Shown: positions 36,801 through 59,880 of the stretch, in pieces
Layout of the letters: each line of letters begins with the position of its first letter
Numbering within the stretch: the first letter of the stretch is position 1
Translations under genes and position numbers: made by a program
Assembly (NCBI GenBank): GCA_035048485.1
Contig: CM068580.1
Location: 42,273,585-42,337,584, forward strand
Source: Pteria penguin
Lineage: Eukaryota; Mollusca; Bivalvia; Pterioida; Pteriidae
Length of the DNA stretch: 64,000 nt
Direction: 5' to 3'
Notes under the pieces: generated by a model
Seen by the model: the letters and a program-made list of their open reading frames with translations, nothing else
What the model was told of the DNA's origin: nothing
Databases searched by the model: none

Positions 36801-39800
36801 TATATAACATTTGTCCCGTATAACTTCAATTAATGAAAACACCAGTGAAACATGGATTTGATTCTGTCCATACACCCCTCTTAGAGATAGAATGTTCCCA
36901 ATATCCAATGATAGAATTGAAACAGAATTTTCCATTGTAACCAGAAGAAGGAGTTACAGCCTTAATCGATCTTCTGGTTTAGTTCTGTTTAAGATCTACT
37001 GGTTTTAGTTTCATTTTCACCTACGTCCTATATAACCCGGCCAAATGTCTCTCTTCAACCGTTAATATAAGGTAAGGGTGCATGCCCCATTATACAGCTA
37101 AAAAAAAAAGAAACAGGTTATAATCATGCTTCTGTTAGCAAACTTAAGCTTTGGATATCCAGAATTCAATTTTAATATTGATTTCTTGAAGATGCATGAA
37201 GCATCTCAATCCCACATCAGTAGTTGCAGAATTCTTTGGACAGTCTGATCAAATTTTTACGAAATATGTCTATTTTTGCATTGAAATGAAGTTTTAATGC
37301 ATCTCGATCTATACAAAATTGTTGCAATCTATAGGAAATTGAATTACCATGGACCAAAGGTCTATAGGATTTAAAAGTTAGTTTCGTACATTATGTCCTT
37401 TTCACTACCTTTAAAACTGATTACAGTCTCAAAGGGAAAAAATTATGTGTGTATACATGTATATATATTATACTTATATTATTCAGCACTGAAAATTATT
37501 TCTAGTGCACACCTAAACTTTTCTGTGGAAAGCAATCTATCACTGAATCTCAACTACAAAGAAAAGTATTAGAGATCTTGATAAATTCTTTATGCTGATC
37601 TTGTCACTAGTATAATTTACTCAAGGTACCATTTAAATTTCTTCAATTTACTTTTCTCATTGACCAAGGTGAGATATGGTCTGTGAAATAACGGTCACCA
37701 TTATGTACCTCACCATGATATGGAGAGAGTTCTTATCAGGGGCAGACAACTCACTCTATTGAACTGACCTATACAACAGATATACTGCTGATTTCTATTG
37801 TAGTTGGGCTATCTGTAGTGTTACTGGACATTCCTTTTGATATCCTCGGTATTAAGTACCTCTGGTGGACCTGGCATGATACCGACCCCAATATATACGA
37901 CCGACACTACTGGGTACCATGGACCAGTTACTACTTCCATGCAACATTTGCTTCTGGTTTCACATTTGCATTCCATGGAGTGAGAAAGTTATTTTCATCA
38001 GAGAAGGATAGATTTACCAGTGCAGGGTATGGATGAGAAAAGTTTAATTTGTACATGTATCAAATTTTTAGGGCCCCACTTCATAAGTGGGTACCCTATA
38101 GTAATCACTTTGTCTGTCTGTCCATCCATCTTTACATCAGCAAAAACTTTAACATTGGCCATATCTAATACACTGTCACAGGTAGAGCTTTCATATTTGG
38201 CATGTGTGTTCCTAATGACAACACCTCTTTGTTGGTACCAAAATTTTTTTATCATGTGGCCTTGATGGTGACCTTTGACCTGCATTTGAAAAACATTATC
38301 ATTGACCATGACTTTTGAACCATTAGAAATAGGGCTTTCATAATTGGCATCTGTGTTCCTTATGACAAGACAAGACAAATTAAGATCAAGGTCTTAGTGA
38401 CAGGCATCCAGCTGCTGGGCCCTTCTGACTTTATCGGTTTTCTAGTTTTTATTGTAAAATGTTTAGATATTTGAACTTCTCCAATATAAAATGGAGCTTA
38501 CAATATTTATAATGTAAACATTATAATGATGCTATTATTGAAAATTATTATTTTAAATTTAAATTCACGACTAGTATTTTAATGTTAAAAATAAGTCCAT
38601 TGTATAGTTTAATCATCAATATAAGCATAATATTTTCATATGCATTTAAAAATGTGGGCGTATTATGCTATACCGCTGGCGTCTGTCCGTCCGTCCGTCC
38701 GTCCGTCAGTCCATCCATCCTTGTCTGGGCTCCTCCTCCTTAACTAAAGGGGGAACACAACTTTTGATAGTGTCATATGAAAGGGGGTGGCTTGTAGTTG
38801 TGCATGTGGGTTTCGAAGTTTGGGTTAGGCCCTTGGGGTGGGGGAAAATTGGCCGGGTCTGAAAGCTTCTTTTGGCTTCTCCTCCTTAACTAAAGGTGGA
38901 ACAAAACTTTTGATGGTGTCATATGAAAGGGTGTGGCTTGTAGTTCTGCATGTGGTTTTCAAAGTTGGGGTCAGGCCCCTGTGGTGGGGGAAAATGGGCA
39001 GGGGCGGAAAAGCTTGTCCAGGCTTCTCCTCCTTAACTAAAGGGGGAACAAAACTTTTGATGGTGTCATATGAAAGGATGTGGCTTGTAGTTGTGCATGT
39101 GGGTTTCAAAGTTGGGGTCAGGACCCTGGGATTGGGGAAAATAGGCTGGGTCAGAAAGGTTTTCCAGGACTTCTACTCCATAACTAAAGGGGAAACAAAA
39201 CTTTTGATAGTGTTATATGAAATGATGTGGCTTGTAGTTGTGCATGTGGGTTTCAAAGTTGGGGTCAGGCTCCTGGAGTGGGGGAAAATGGGTGGGGTCG
39301 GAAAAGCTTGTTTGGGCTTCTCCTTAACTAAAGGGGGAGCAAAAGTTTTGATGGTGTCATATGAAAGGATGTGGCTTGTAGTTGTGCATGTTGGTTTCAA
39401 AGTTGGGGTCAGGCTCCTGGGGTGGGGGAAAATGGGCGGGGTCAGAAAAGCTTGTCGGGGATTCTCCTCCTTAACTAAAGGGGGAACAATACTTTTGATG
39501 GTGTCATATGAAAAGATATGGCTTGTAGTTGTGCATGTGGGTTTCAAAGTTGAGGTCAAGCCCCTGGGATGGGTGAAAATGGGCAGGGTCGGGAAGGTTT
39601 TGGGGATATCTACTCCTTATCTAAAGGGGGAACAAAACTTTTGATGGTGTCAAATGAAAGGATGTGGCTTGTAGACCACATTAAAACATGATGCAGGCGT
39701 ATCATGCACCCGTTAGCGGTGCCCTATTTTTTTTTAATAGATATCAAATATTTACTACAATTTAGTCCTTCTTTTTGTGGGCTAGCACTATTAGGTATAA

Positions 39801-41315
39801 CATTTTTCTGAAAATGATTATATCTTACTTCATATGTTCCTGCAGTTGATATCATACCAGCATTAAGGATATGATTAAATATGGTGTCATCACTCTTACA
39901 CATGTATTAACTTCCTATTCTGATCAGTGATAAGTATTTAAACACCACTGCTTGTAGGTTTTTTCCAGAGTTAATAACCAGTATAATTACGGGATTACTG
40001 GGCATGCCTCTTGGAGTTATTCAGTTTCTGCCGCTGTACCACCCCTTGCACGACAGTAACCAAATCCATACCGAGGTGTGCGTCTGTCTGTTTTTAGCAG
40101 TTTATGTCATGATTGTCTGGACTGGAGATAGGCAGAAAGCTATGGACCTCATGACAAAGAATATTTCTTCCAGCCCAAGAAATTTCTATGGTATGTTTGG
40201 GTCCTTATTGCTTTAATCATATGATTCAATCCTATAAACTTTAATTGAAATGGATTAGGCTTTTCCCAGTATCAGATCTGAAATGTGCAAATATTCTTCA
40301 GTGGATGAACGGTGACTCAAATAGGTAAAACCTCACAGTGTATACTGCATCTTTTCAACATAATTTCTTTTTACAGATCGTTTCTTCAATGAACTGGTTA
40401 TTGGGGTAATTCTGCACTACAGTTTTTATGTGTACCTTGTTCTCACTACACAGCCAGAGAACATCGTGTCTTATGGTCTTCACGAGCCAGTAGGACCATG
40501 TCATGAGAAAGTACCCATCACCACTGCCTTTGGCCATGTGAGTATGAATACAGTGTAGTATATACCTTACTTAAAAATTATACAAGTATGAAAACCTTCA
40601 GAGATGAGATAAACAGGAATGACAGTGTGATCTTCGTTGTGATGCATTTCGTTTAATCTCACCTTGCCTCTTTTAGTGGTATACTATCAGGGATTTCAAT
40701 AAGAGCCGACACCCATTGAAATACCGCCGTTCAAATGACAGAAATTTCCTTTGATCTTACGTTTACTATTCATATTCTTGCATACGGCGCTCAAAATGAA
40801 ACACTTGAAATCCTAAAATCACCTCCTCAAATAATTCTTATTGAAAACCCCGTACTGTGTGTCATTATTAACTTTGTCTCTCAAACTTTGTCACAATTTT
40901 AATTGAACTGTATGCATCACCCTCATTCATTTACTTATTATCCTTGTAATTGCCTTTAAATGTATGTCAGGAGAACACAAACAATCCATACAAATAAATA
41001 GCATCCTAATAAATTTTTTTCTAGTTAAAAGTCTGGTGTAACTTATTTAATGTTCAGGTACTAGAGAAGAACAAGTATTTGTGTGTGGAGAACTATGATG
41101 AGGCCATTTACGATTTCCATTGTGTTGACAAGAAAGACTTGCCTGCCCCTCAGCAAGAATGGTATACAGTGTGCGGCACCAAGTACCCAAGTAAAGTGGA
41201 ATACATCATCATCATCTGTGGATTTTGTGCTTTTGGATTGTATTATTACCTACAGCTTCTGATGTTTTCCTTCGCTCTGCCAAAACCAAAAGCTTCTAAA
41301 CCTAAACAGAGCTAG
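33897..41315 (+). CDS. Uncharacterised multi-pass membrane protein, 420 residues
   Basis: I do not recognise a function. Eight exons with consensus splice sites and consistent phases: 33897-33926, 34916-35030, 35436-35603, 36531-36605, 37804-38026, 39958-40190, 40377-40537, 41058-41315; 1263 nt including TAG. About eight or nine hydrophobic spans are visible, for example 'FFLCEIVFYTWALLTLIH', 'LWITTIFHGWTVELVSYW', 'RLPLYVMLVYPCFIYTASA', 'VCVCLFLAVYVMIVW' and, near the end, 'VEYIIIICGFCAFGLYYY'. Loops between spans are rich in Trp, His and Asp, such as 'WHDTDPNIYDRHYWVPW' and 'PLYHPLHDSNQIHTE'. Exons 7-8 hold a cysteine-bearing loop (GPCHEK, YLCVEN, DFHCVD, TVCGTKYPS) that could be lumenal or extracellular. 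The C-terminus KPKASKPKQS is basic. Exon 1 encodes only ten residues (MSGLVEMPPN), so the start is less certain than the rest. It may match a metazoan DUF family (DUF7802 is a guess); I cannot check. Confidence 0.85.
34356..34611 (-). repeat. Two tRNA-like SINE heads, family C
   Basis: Read on -, 34431-34356 starts 'acccagatagctcagtggtg' with B-box 'gggtcaattcc'. The stretch 34611-34532 has 'agcctggataactctatagt' with 'gggttcaattcc'. Both keep A- and B-box positions but are not canonical tRNAs. They lie in intron 1 of the membrane-protein gene. Confidence 0.65.
35740..36335 (+). repeat. Interspersed element in intron 3 of the membrane-protein gene
   Basis: Starts 'taccccccacaatgaagtag' and ends 'aagcgggggaccgcaattct'. 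Inside are two units with 'taactttttaactgtaagat/c' and 'gaccttgaccatgacctttg'. It also has a (gtct)n stretch at about 36012-36040. No coding content. Confidence 0.65.
38062..38450 (+). repeat. GACCTTTGACC-type element in intron 5 of the membrane-protein gene
   Basis: Starts 'ttagggccccacttcataag' and ends near 'ctgctgggcccttctgactt'. The interior has 'agggctttcataattggcat' and 'gtgacctttgacctgcat'. It is related in layout to 35740-36335. Confidence 0.6.
38655..39725 (+). repeat. Element with seven ~147-bp tandem units (intron 5)
   Basis: Starts 'gtgggcgtattatgctatac', then a (gtcc)n run, then about seven units with 'tccttaactaaagggggaac', 'ttttgatggtgtcatatgaa' and 'gtgcatgtgggtttcaaagt'. 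It ends 'gcaggcgtatcatgcacccg'. The 'gtgtcatatgaa' phrase recurs near 38770, 38917, 39064, 39213, 39354, 39502 and 39648. The long open frames of 268 and 128 codons come from the periodicity and are not genes. Confidence 0.85.
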
Positions 41316-42100
41316 ATAGTCGACTTTTTTCTGTATCAACCGATCAAGTACTATAGTGTAGATAATAGGATTTTTTTGTTTAGCATGTGTACAAGTATGA
41401 AAAAACCCACATTTTGCGATTCTTGGATTTTAGTCATTAGTATTATACCTAAAATGAGACTTATTTTATTTATTGGGTGCCAAAATAGAACATAGATGTA
41501 CAGTTATGTCTTACTTACTTGAACATAATTAACTCAAATTTATGTTTCAGTCTAACTGATTTCTGTAGTCCCAAATCAGTAGAATGAACCCCTTGTAATT
41601 TTAATTATTTATTTTGGCTCCTTTCAGTTTGACTTATTTAAAGTGGATTGTAGATTGTAATACCATGTACATTTCTTTTACTATCAGCAAAGCTTTACCT
41701 TTTCAATCTTTATAGATATTATATTATTACATGTAATTGTATTTGTCATATGTATTGTTGTTTGTCTCTAGCTCAGGGCAAAATTTGCATGTAATCATCC
41801 AAAAAGATGAAGAACTGTTAATTTAACATTATTTTATAAAAGATCTCAAAGCAATATTTAAATATAAAACATTCATAATAGAGCTAAAATTTAGTTTTAG
41901 GTCAAAGTTTTAAGGTCCTGCATGTGCTTGGTACGAATCATGTTGTCTGTCTGTCTGTCCATCAACACATTGGTTGTCATGCAATAACTCACTTATAACT
42001 GAATTATTGCATGTCTTGACTTATGTTGCAGTAGGGGTACCGTTATTTGCCCGGTTAGGGCAGCTCTAGTTTTATACAGTACAATAAAGTATAATTGAAT
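41316..42100 (+). other. Probable 3' UTR of the membrane-protein gene; poly(A) signal 42083-42088
   Basis: AATAAA at 42083-42088 ('acaataaagt') is a good candidate 768 bp after the stop. A (tctg)n stretch and 'ggggtaccgttatttgcccgg' at about 41940-42055 suggest an inserted repeat within this UTR. Confidence 0.45.
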
Positions 42101-42998
42101 GCATCAACTTTGGTATGTGTCATCATATAAATATTAAATAATGCTTACAACATGGCAAATGTGAATGAATATTCATATGTGGGTGTTTGTTGCGAAGCTT
42201 TATGAAAGAAAATAAGCATTCTGTAAGCATTACTTAGAAAATACATGAAAATTTAGAGATGCTGGGACAAACATGAAACATGTGCCAATTTAGAACCTCA
42301 ACAGTAGAATGAGCCAGCAGCATTACTTGCTGTAGTCTCTAACTTTGGTTAAGTCTGGGTTCGACCCATAATTAAGGGAAGTTGTTAAATCTGTCATTGT
42401 ACCTGGTGAAGATTTGTGGACATCTTTAGGATTCTCCACTGCAGTACACTAACCACTACTGCATCCTCATAAATATGAAAAAAGTCAGTCAGAGGTGACT
42501 TCACACTCTTCATAACTTACTTTGACAAGAAATTACCTTTGGGTCTTTCTTTAGGCCATAGACAACAACAGTCTTTACAACTTAGTATAAATCTTTACTC
42601 TAACCTGATCTCAAAGGAATGACCTTGAATTAACAGTGTGAAACATACTTTGATATTGTAACTCAAAAGAACAGAGTTATATCCAAAATACCACAGATTA
42701 TCATGATATAAGCCTTGAAGACATTACCTAGGCTCAAGGTCACGACACATTCTCAGACCAAGAGGAACAATAATGTATTTAAACAAATTCTCCAAGAAAT
42801 GAGTTGCACAGACACCATTTCAATTAGGTATGCTAAAAATATAGTGCAGACTAGAATATTCAGTAACATACATTGCCATTTTCGACATATTTATCTAAAC
42901 GAACTATGCAGAGGATGGTGGAGTTTATTTTCCACGAATGCTGCTATGGCACATACACATAATCAATGGTCTGAGCTAATACATGAAGAATTGACAAT

Positions 42999-43080
42999 GC
43001 ATCTTTGCAAGCCAAGGTTCCATTTTGTTCTACTGCACTATGCAGTAGAATGAAACGGAGCCTTGGTTTGCAAAGATGTG
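42999..43080. repeat. Near-perfect hairpin, ~38-bp arms
   Basis: The left arm 'gcatctttgcaagccaaggt' followed by 'tccattttgttctactgca' pairs with 'tgcagtagaatgaaacgga' and 'gccttggtttgcaaagatgt', with only a few mismatches and a very short loop. The size would suit a small MITE or a hairpin RNA; the sequence alone does not decide. Confidence 0.8.
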
Positions 43081-43213
43081 GCAATGAGGTTACCTGGTTA
43101 AGAGAATTTAACATCTTGCAAATCAGAGTTATTTTAGGAATGAAAGTATTTAAGGAATGAAATATCAATTTGTAGATCAGGAAATATTTGCAAAATACTT
43201 TATAATGGAAATG

Positions 43214-43410
43214 TAAGGAATGAATGTCTTATTGATAGTGTTCATGAAAAAATGAAGCCAGCTTGTCGTGTGCAAATTCTCCAAGAACCACTTCATGGTT
43301 TATGGAATTTGCATGCGACATGCTTGCTTCTGAAGCAGTTCTTTAGAACTTACGTGTGACATGCTGGCTTCATTTTCGATGAACATTAACAATAAGACAT
43401 TCATTTCTTA
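43214..43410. mobile_element. Fold-back MITE-like element
   Basis: The outer arms 'taaggaatgaatgtcttatt' and its inverse 'aataagacattcatttctta' extend inward through 'gttcatgaaaaaatgaagcc' and 'ggcttcattttcgatgaac' to about 80 bp per arm. A partial copy of the same family ('ggaatttgcatatgacaaac', 'tggcttcgttttcc') lies at 44279-44320. Confidence 0.82.
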
Positions 43411-43849
43411 ACTATCGAAATGCATTATACTGACTAAAAGCCCTTCCCTTGCACTTATTAAGTAGCATATCTATGTCTCGCATTTTATGTACCAGTAATT
43501 TACATAGTACCCGACTACTGCCTATAGCAACATTTCCCACTGCAGTTATTACCTATACCAACATTCCTCACTGCAGTTATTACTGAATATTAACATTTCC
43601 ATTTCTTTCAATGTATACAGAGAATGTATACAGAGAACACTTGCATTCATATTCCATGAACAGTACCATAGTGTGCACAAGTAACGGGTTGGTTGGGACA
43701 TTAGTTGCTATTTACAATTATGTTAAATATGAGACAGGAAGAATTTATCCAACTGCCAGCGTACAAATCTGATATATTAATAAAGTGGCAGCAATATCAA
43801 TGAGGACATGCATCATGGGCATTGCCATATATAATTAACAGAAATATAC

Positions 43850-44100
43850 TTGTACGGTAGTGTGGCACCCGCCTGATACAATGCTTTATGGACATCCTTT
43901 GGCAGGGACCCACCAGAAGCAGCGAGGGATCTTTCTCGTGCCAACACATACCTTGACAATGGCCCTCAGTTTGTAATGTCTCATACGAAGATGAAATTGG
44001 AAGACAAGAAAATAATGAATTGCCTAAGAAAAATCTGACCCAACGGCTGGAAAAAAAACCTAGGTGCTCAGGTTTAAAGCCCAGCCGGCAATTTCACAAA
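43850..44100 (-). repeat. Decayed SINE A copy
   Basis: On + it shows reversed SINE A body pieces: 'cacccgcctgatacaatgc', 'gacccaccagaagcagcgag' followed by 'ggatcttt', and 'aatgtctcatacgaagatga'. The head is not recognisable. Confidence 0.6.
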
Positions 44101-44328
44101 GAATTGAGCGTAATTTCTTTTACGTATGTACAAAATAAATACTTAAATCATTAAGGAGTCTTTATAAAAAAAAAATCTATAGAAAAACTTGATTCTTTGT
44201 GAAAATGCCTGCCGCACAATACTATTGAAACACACACCCCTCCCCTTCTCGGTAATCATAATAATAATTATCCAAGATCATGGAATTTGCATATGACAAA
44301 CTGGCTTCGTTTTCCATAAAGCTAAGTA

Positions 44329-44502
44329 TAGACCTTTTCAATGTTACTGCAGGACTAACATTTTGGTTGGCAAATGATAATGTTTCTCATGAAAATTTTG
44401 AAGTCATAATAAAAACTTGATTGTCTCTGACGTCATGTTGCAGGAACAGTTATCATTTTGCCAACCAAAATGTTAGTCCCACAACAACATCGAAAAGGTC
44501 TA
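44329..44502. mobile_element. 174-bp MITE with 53-bp TIRs and TA duplication
   Basis: Left arm 'tagaccttttcaatgtt' plus 'ggactaacattttggttggc' is inverted on the right as 'gccaaccaaaatgttagtcc' plus 'aacatcgaaaaggtcta'. Both sides are flanked by TA (44327-44328, 44503-44504), as in Tc1/mariner-type MITEs. A TGACGTCA-like 'ctgacgtcat' lies inside. Confidence 0.87.
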
Positions 44503-44868
44503 TAAGATTCTCATTGCTTAGGTATTTCTGTGTCCTATGAATACATTGCATAATGCATAAATTTTGTTTTCCTTCCTGTATTTATTAAGGAATATGTCTC
44601 CCTGGTGTATTTTGGTCTACATAGACTACAGGCAACTTTGGCCTCCTTAAAAAGAAAAATCAAATATATTTCACTTTTTATCTTAAATTATCACAGAAAA
44701 ACATTATGTACAAACAATGAAGTCATAAAATAAAGGAATAATACATTGCAAAACTATCTAATGATTAAATTGGGCACAACATAAATACTAAGATCTGTAG
44801 TGAACAATATATATGAAGAATTAAATTCTATAAAATTGTACGAAAACAGAATTAAGATTTGCTAAAGT

Positions 44869-45031
44869 TGGTTGATTGGTGTTTTATATCGTTTTCAACT
44901 TTTCGATTATATCACAACATGGAAGCAGGAGGTGACCAACTTCTTAAACGTAGCGACACAATTTGGAAATTGAAATCAAATCATGTGCATCACAAGCCAA
45001 GCACTTAATCATTACATCAAACCTGCCCATA
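44869..45031 (-). mobile_element. SINE family B, copy 4, with target-site duplication
   Basis: Flanked by 'atttgctaaagt' (44857-44868) and 'atttgctagaagt' (45032-45044). The head is more decayed than in the other copies (B-box reads 'tttggaaattga' on +). Confidence 0.8.
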
Positions 45032-45344
45032 ATTTGCTAGAAGTGTGACCATATTATGCAGCTACAATACACATGTAATATATGTAAATCTTCTGGTTCC
45101 TAGCTCTGTTCAATACATAATATTATAAACTTGGGATTTTCTGTTCACAATACATGTATTATGTTTTAGTGGTAAAAAAAAACTAAAGAATTGCATCTGC
45201 ACTGAAAACACTGATACTACTGCATAAGAAGGATGATGTTAAATCTTTTTTCACAAAGAAGAAAATGGCATTGTTGCAAATCTACAATGATGATTTACAG
45301 TATGCAATTGGTCTAAAGTATGTTAACAATGACTGAAACAATGA

Positions 45345-45640
45345 AACAGTAAAAACAAGCTGTGTTTGTGAAACAGTAATGCCCCGGCAGCAACAATCCA
45401 AAAGTTATTTTTAGGCTTTAGCATGAAGGTTATTGTCAAGGTCAAAAGGTCATCAACCTTGGTGTTATCTGAAAGGCTTCATTTGTTCAGTACATATATC
45501 AAATATGAAGTTTCTATCCCTCACGGTTCAAAAGTTATGACCAAGGTTAATGTTGACAACAGACAAACAAACAAACAGACAGACAGGACAAAAACAATAT
45601 GCCCCCGATGTATCGATCCAAGGGCATAAAAATTTCATCT
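45345..45640 (+). repeat. Interspersed element ending GGGGGCATAAA-like
   Basis: Starts 'acaagctgtgtttgtgaaac' and 'aatgccccggcagcaacaat', and has 'aaggtcaaaaggtca'. A (caaa/caga)n run follows, and it ends 'atgcccccgatgtatcgatc' and 'caagggcataaaaatttc'. Related starts or ends occur at 19270, 52570, 54650 and 56250. Confidence 0.65.
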
Positions 45641-46542
45641 TGGCATGATTCAAATTTTAACTTGAATATCTTTACAATACATCTAATACATTGGCAGGAA
45701 AATAACAAGAAAACATGTCACATAACAAATACTTTTCAAGTTCATGGTCAGTAAGAATTAGACTTCCTTTACATGTTGACAAGCCTAAAACTTAAGTTTA
45801 GATTTGGATAAAATATAATCATATTATTTATAAAATTGTAAATGTGTTATAAAATGTCTCATGTAAATCAATGACAAATGCAAGTAATTACTACACAGTT
45901 CTTGAAAAAGTTCCAAAATCCTCCAAACTTTAAATGATTGTTTCAACTTCACTATCTAATTGATGTCATGTAACAGCCATTCCGTAGAAATGCAAATTAA
46001 CAAGTGGTCAGATAACACCAGGACTTCATTTTCACATTGAATGAGACTTGCAAATTTAGGATTAAAATGGAACTTATTTTATAGAAATCTTGGGCTTTTC
46101 TTGGAACTGCACAGTAAAAATTCTCTACATTAAGTGCATGTACATGGATGAGTTTTGGTTTGGGGTGATTATACTTTAAGCTCTGTAAAATACACTATAT
46201 ATATGACAAACTAAATGAATAACCTAATAATGCAATGTTATCTGAAACATATAAAAGTTGATATCTGGTTCACAATGGTACAAGGGTAAACTTTAAAGCA
46301 AAGACATATCACTATGTAAACCTACTAAAACAGAAAATTCTCACTACTTAGCAAAACACCAAAACTGGCATATCTCTGTTCAAAAACTGGTAAAGCAATT
46401 TCTATTTACTGTCTCATCTACCATACAAACCAATACCAAACACATATAAATGATGGTTTCAAGATTATTAAATGACTCTGTCAGAAAATGATAGAGATTT
46501 TGACAGGATTAAAATTAAATATCATGATAGAATTAACCTACT

Positions 46543-46788
46543 TGGACCAATTGTTCGAAAATTTAACCATTGGTTAAGCTAAGCAGTGATTAAAGTTTGA
46601 GAGGCAATCCATTTAATTAATAAGATATCTGTAAAAAAATCTAAATTACTTTACAAAGTTTGTTTCATATGCTACAAATCAATACACAGACTATGACTTA
46701 CAGTATTCTCATTTCAAAGATATAGTTAGATGAAATTTAACCATTGGTTAGTTTTACCAGTGGTTAATATTTCTAACAACTGGCCCCT
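46543..46788. mobile_element. MITE-like element with GGCCAGTTGTTAGAAA-type ends
   Basis: Left end 'tggaccaattgttcgaaa' with 'tttaaccattggttaa', right end inverted as 'ttaaccattggttagtttta' to 'aacaactggcccc'. It is about 245 bp and has no ORF. The arms have diverged. Confidence 0.7.
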
Positions 46789-47333
46789 GATCATTGTGCT
46801 GTAGTTGTTACAATATCAGTTAAGGGCACTTACCCCTAACAGACAAATCAGAATTCTGTTCCACTACAGTTTAAACCCAAACACCGTTAAGCAACAATGC
46901 CGGCCAGAGTAAAACTTTCACAAATTTTTATGTATCATGCTTTTGATTGAAATTGTGGGTGTCCTTGATTTTTAAGTATTTTGGAGTGTATCAAACGTAA
47001 GCTGATGACAAGCAATTGAACAAATCTGAATAAATACTGTATATGAGACGCCAAGTCCTGCACATGCAAATTCTTTCAGCAACTTTTGTATCATATCATA
47101 TCTAGCTATTGTGACACCCTTGGAGGCCTAGGTTTATTTTGTTACGTTAACCCTATATAAATGTAAAAATCAACCTTTTACTTTATACAGATGAAGATTT
47201 ATCTAATAATACAAAAATGAGCTTTGGCTACCTGAACATTCTACATGTATTTAGAGAATATTATGCTTGTATAAAAACAGACGACAGTTTTGTCAGTCCA
47301 ATACTCTGTTGACCTTTCAAAGGATTTAGACCA

Positions 47334-59146
<11,813 letters not shown>

Positions 59147-59372
59147 TTCTACGACGTTACGATCGATGTTAAACGACGATTCTACTTTTCTTTTACTATT
59201 ACTGTAATATGGCAATCTAAAATATAAACGCTTAAACGATCTTAATATCGAGCATATTCGTATTATTATCATTCCCCGCCAAATGCGATTCGCACAAAAC
59301 CAACAACTCCTTTGCACATCACGCTTGATTGTATATGAAAAGAACTTTAATGAAATACATGAATTCAATTCA
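59147..59372 (-). promoter_or_regulatory. Probable HIF1AN 5' UTR and promoter
   Basis: Directly upstream of the HIF1AN start codon. It is less AT-rich than the introns and free of the surrounding repeats, with 'acgacgttacgatcgatgtt' at 59150-59169. A continuous open frame runs upstream of the ATG, so a longer N-terminus cannot be fully excluded; the chosen ATG gives a FIH-like beginning. No TATA box was recognised. Confidence 0.35.
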
Positions 59373-59880
59373 TTGATTGATTCAGTCCATGATTATTTCA
59401 CGTATATGGCATTTGCCTGCTGCATTGGATAGAAATTTAGGATGCCAGTCACTTCGGCCTTTTTCCACTTCGGCCCCAAGTCACTTCGTCCTTCTCCCAC
59501 TTCGGCCTTTTGCAACTTCGGCCCACCATAGGTGACCTTTCGGCCTGCAATAACGACTTTTCGGCCCTTTATTTTTTTATTTATTTTTTTATTTATTTTT
59601 TTTTTTTTTTATTTTTTTACGCATTTTAAAAATATATATATCATAAAGGGCCGAGATGTCTACATTATTGGACAATACTACACCGATACGCACTACTTTC
59701 AGTACTGAAAACCGAGGTCCCGTTTCACGGTAGGCGTGGCACGTAAAAGATCCCTCATTTCTTCGAGTGGGTCCGTTGCAAAGGTCTAAATTTGTATGCA
59801 ATGCATCAGGCAGATGCCTTCACCATATATGTGAATTAGTCGTGGAGTGACGTAAAACAATAATCAATCAATCAATCAAT
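59373..59880. repeat. Two SINE A tails head-on with a CTTCGGCC array between
   Basis: A reversed SINE tail (59373-59440: 'tgattatttcacgtatatgg') and a forward SINE tail half (59700-59880: 'gaaaaccgaggtcccg' to (atca)n) point away from each other. Between them is 'cacttcggcc' repeated about seven times with variation (59450-59570), followed by a T-rich run with short atttatttt pieces (59571-59620). Confidence 0.75.

Noticed and set aside
38838..39644. 268-codon open frame (and 94/128-codon antisense frames)
   Set aside because: Translation of ~147-bp tandem repeats with unit-length shifts; no protein family, located in an intron of the membrane-protein gene.
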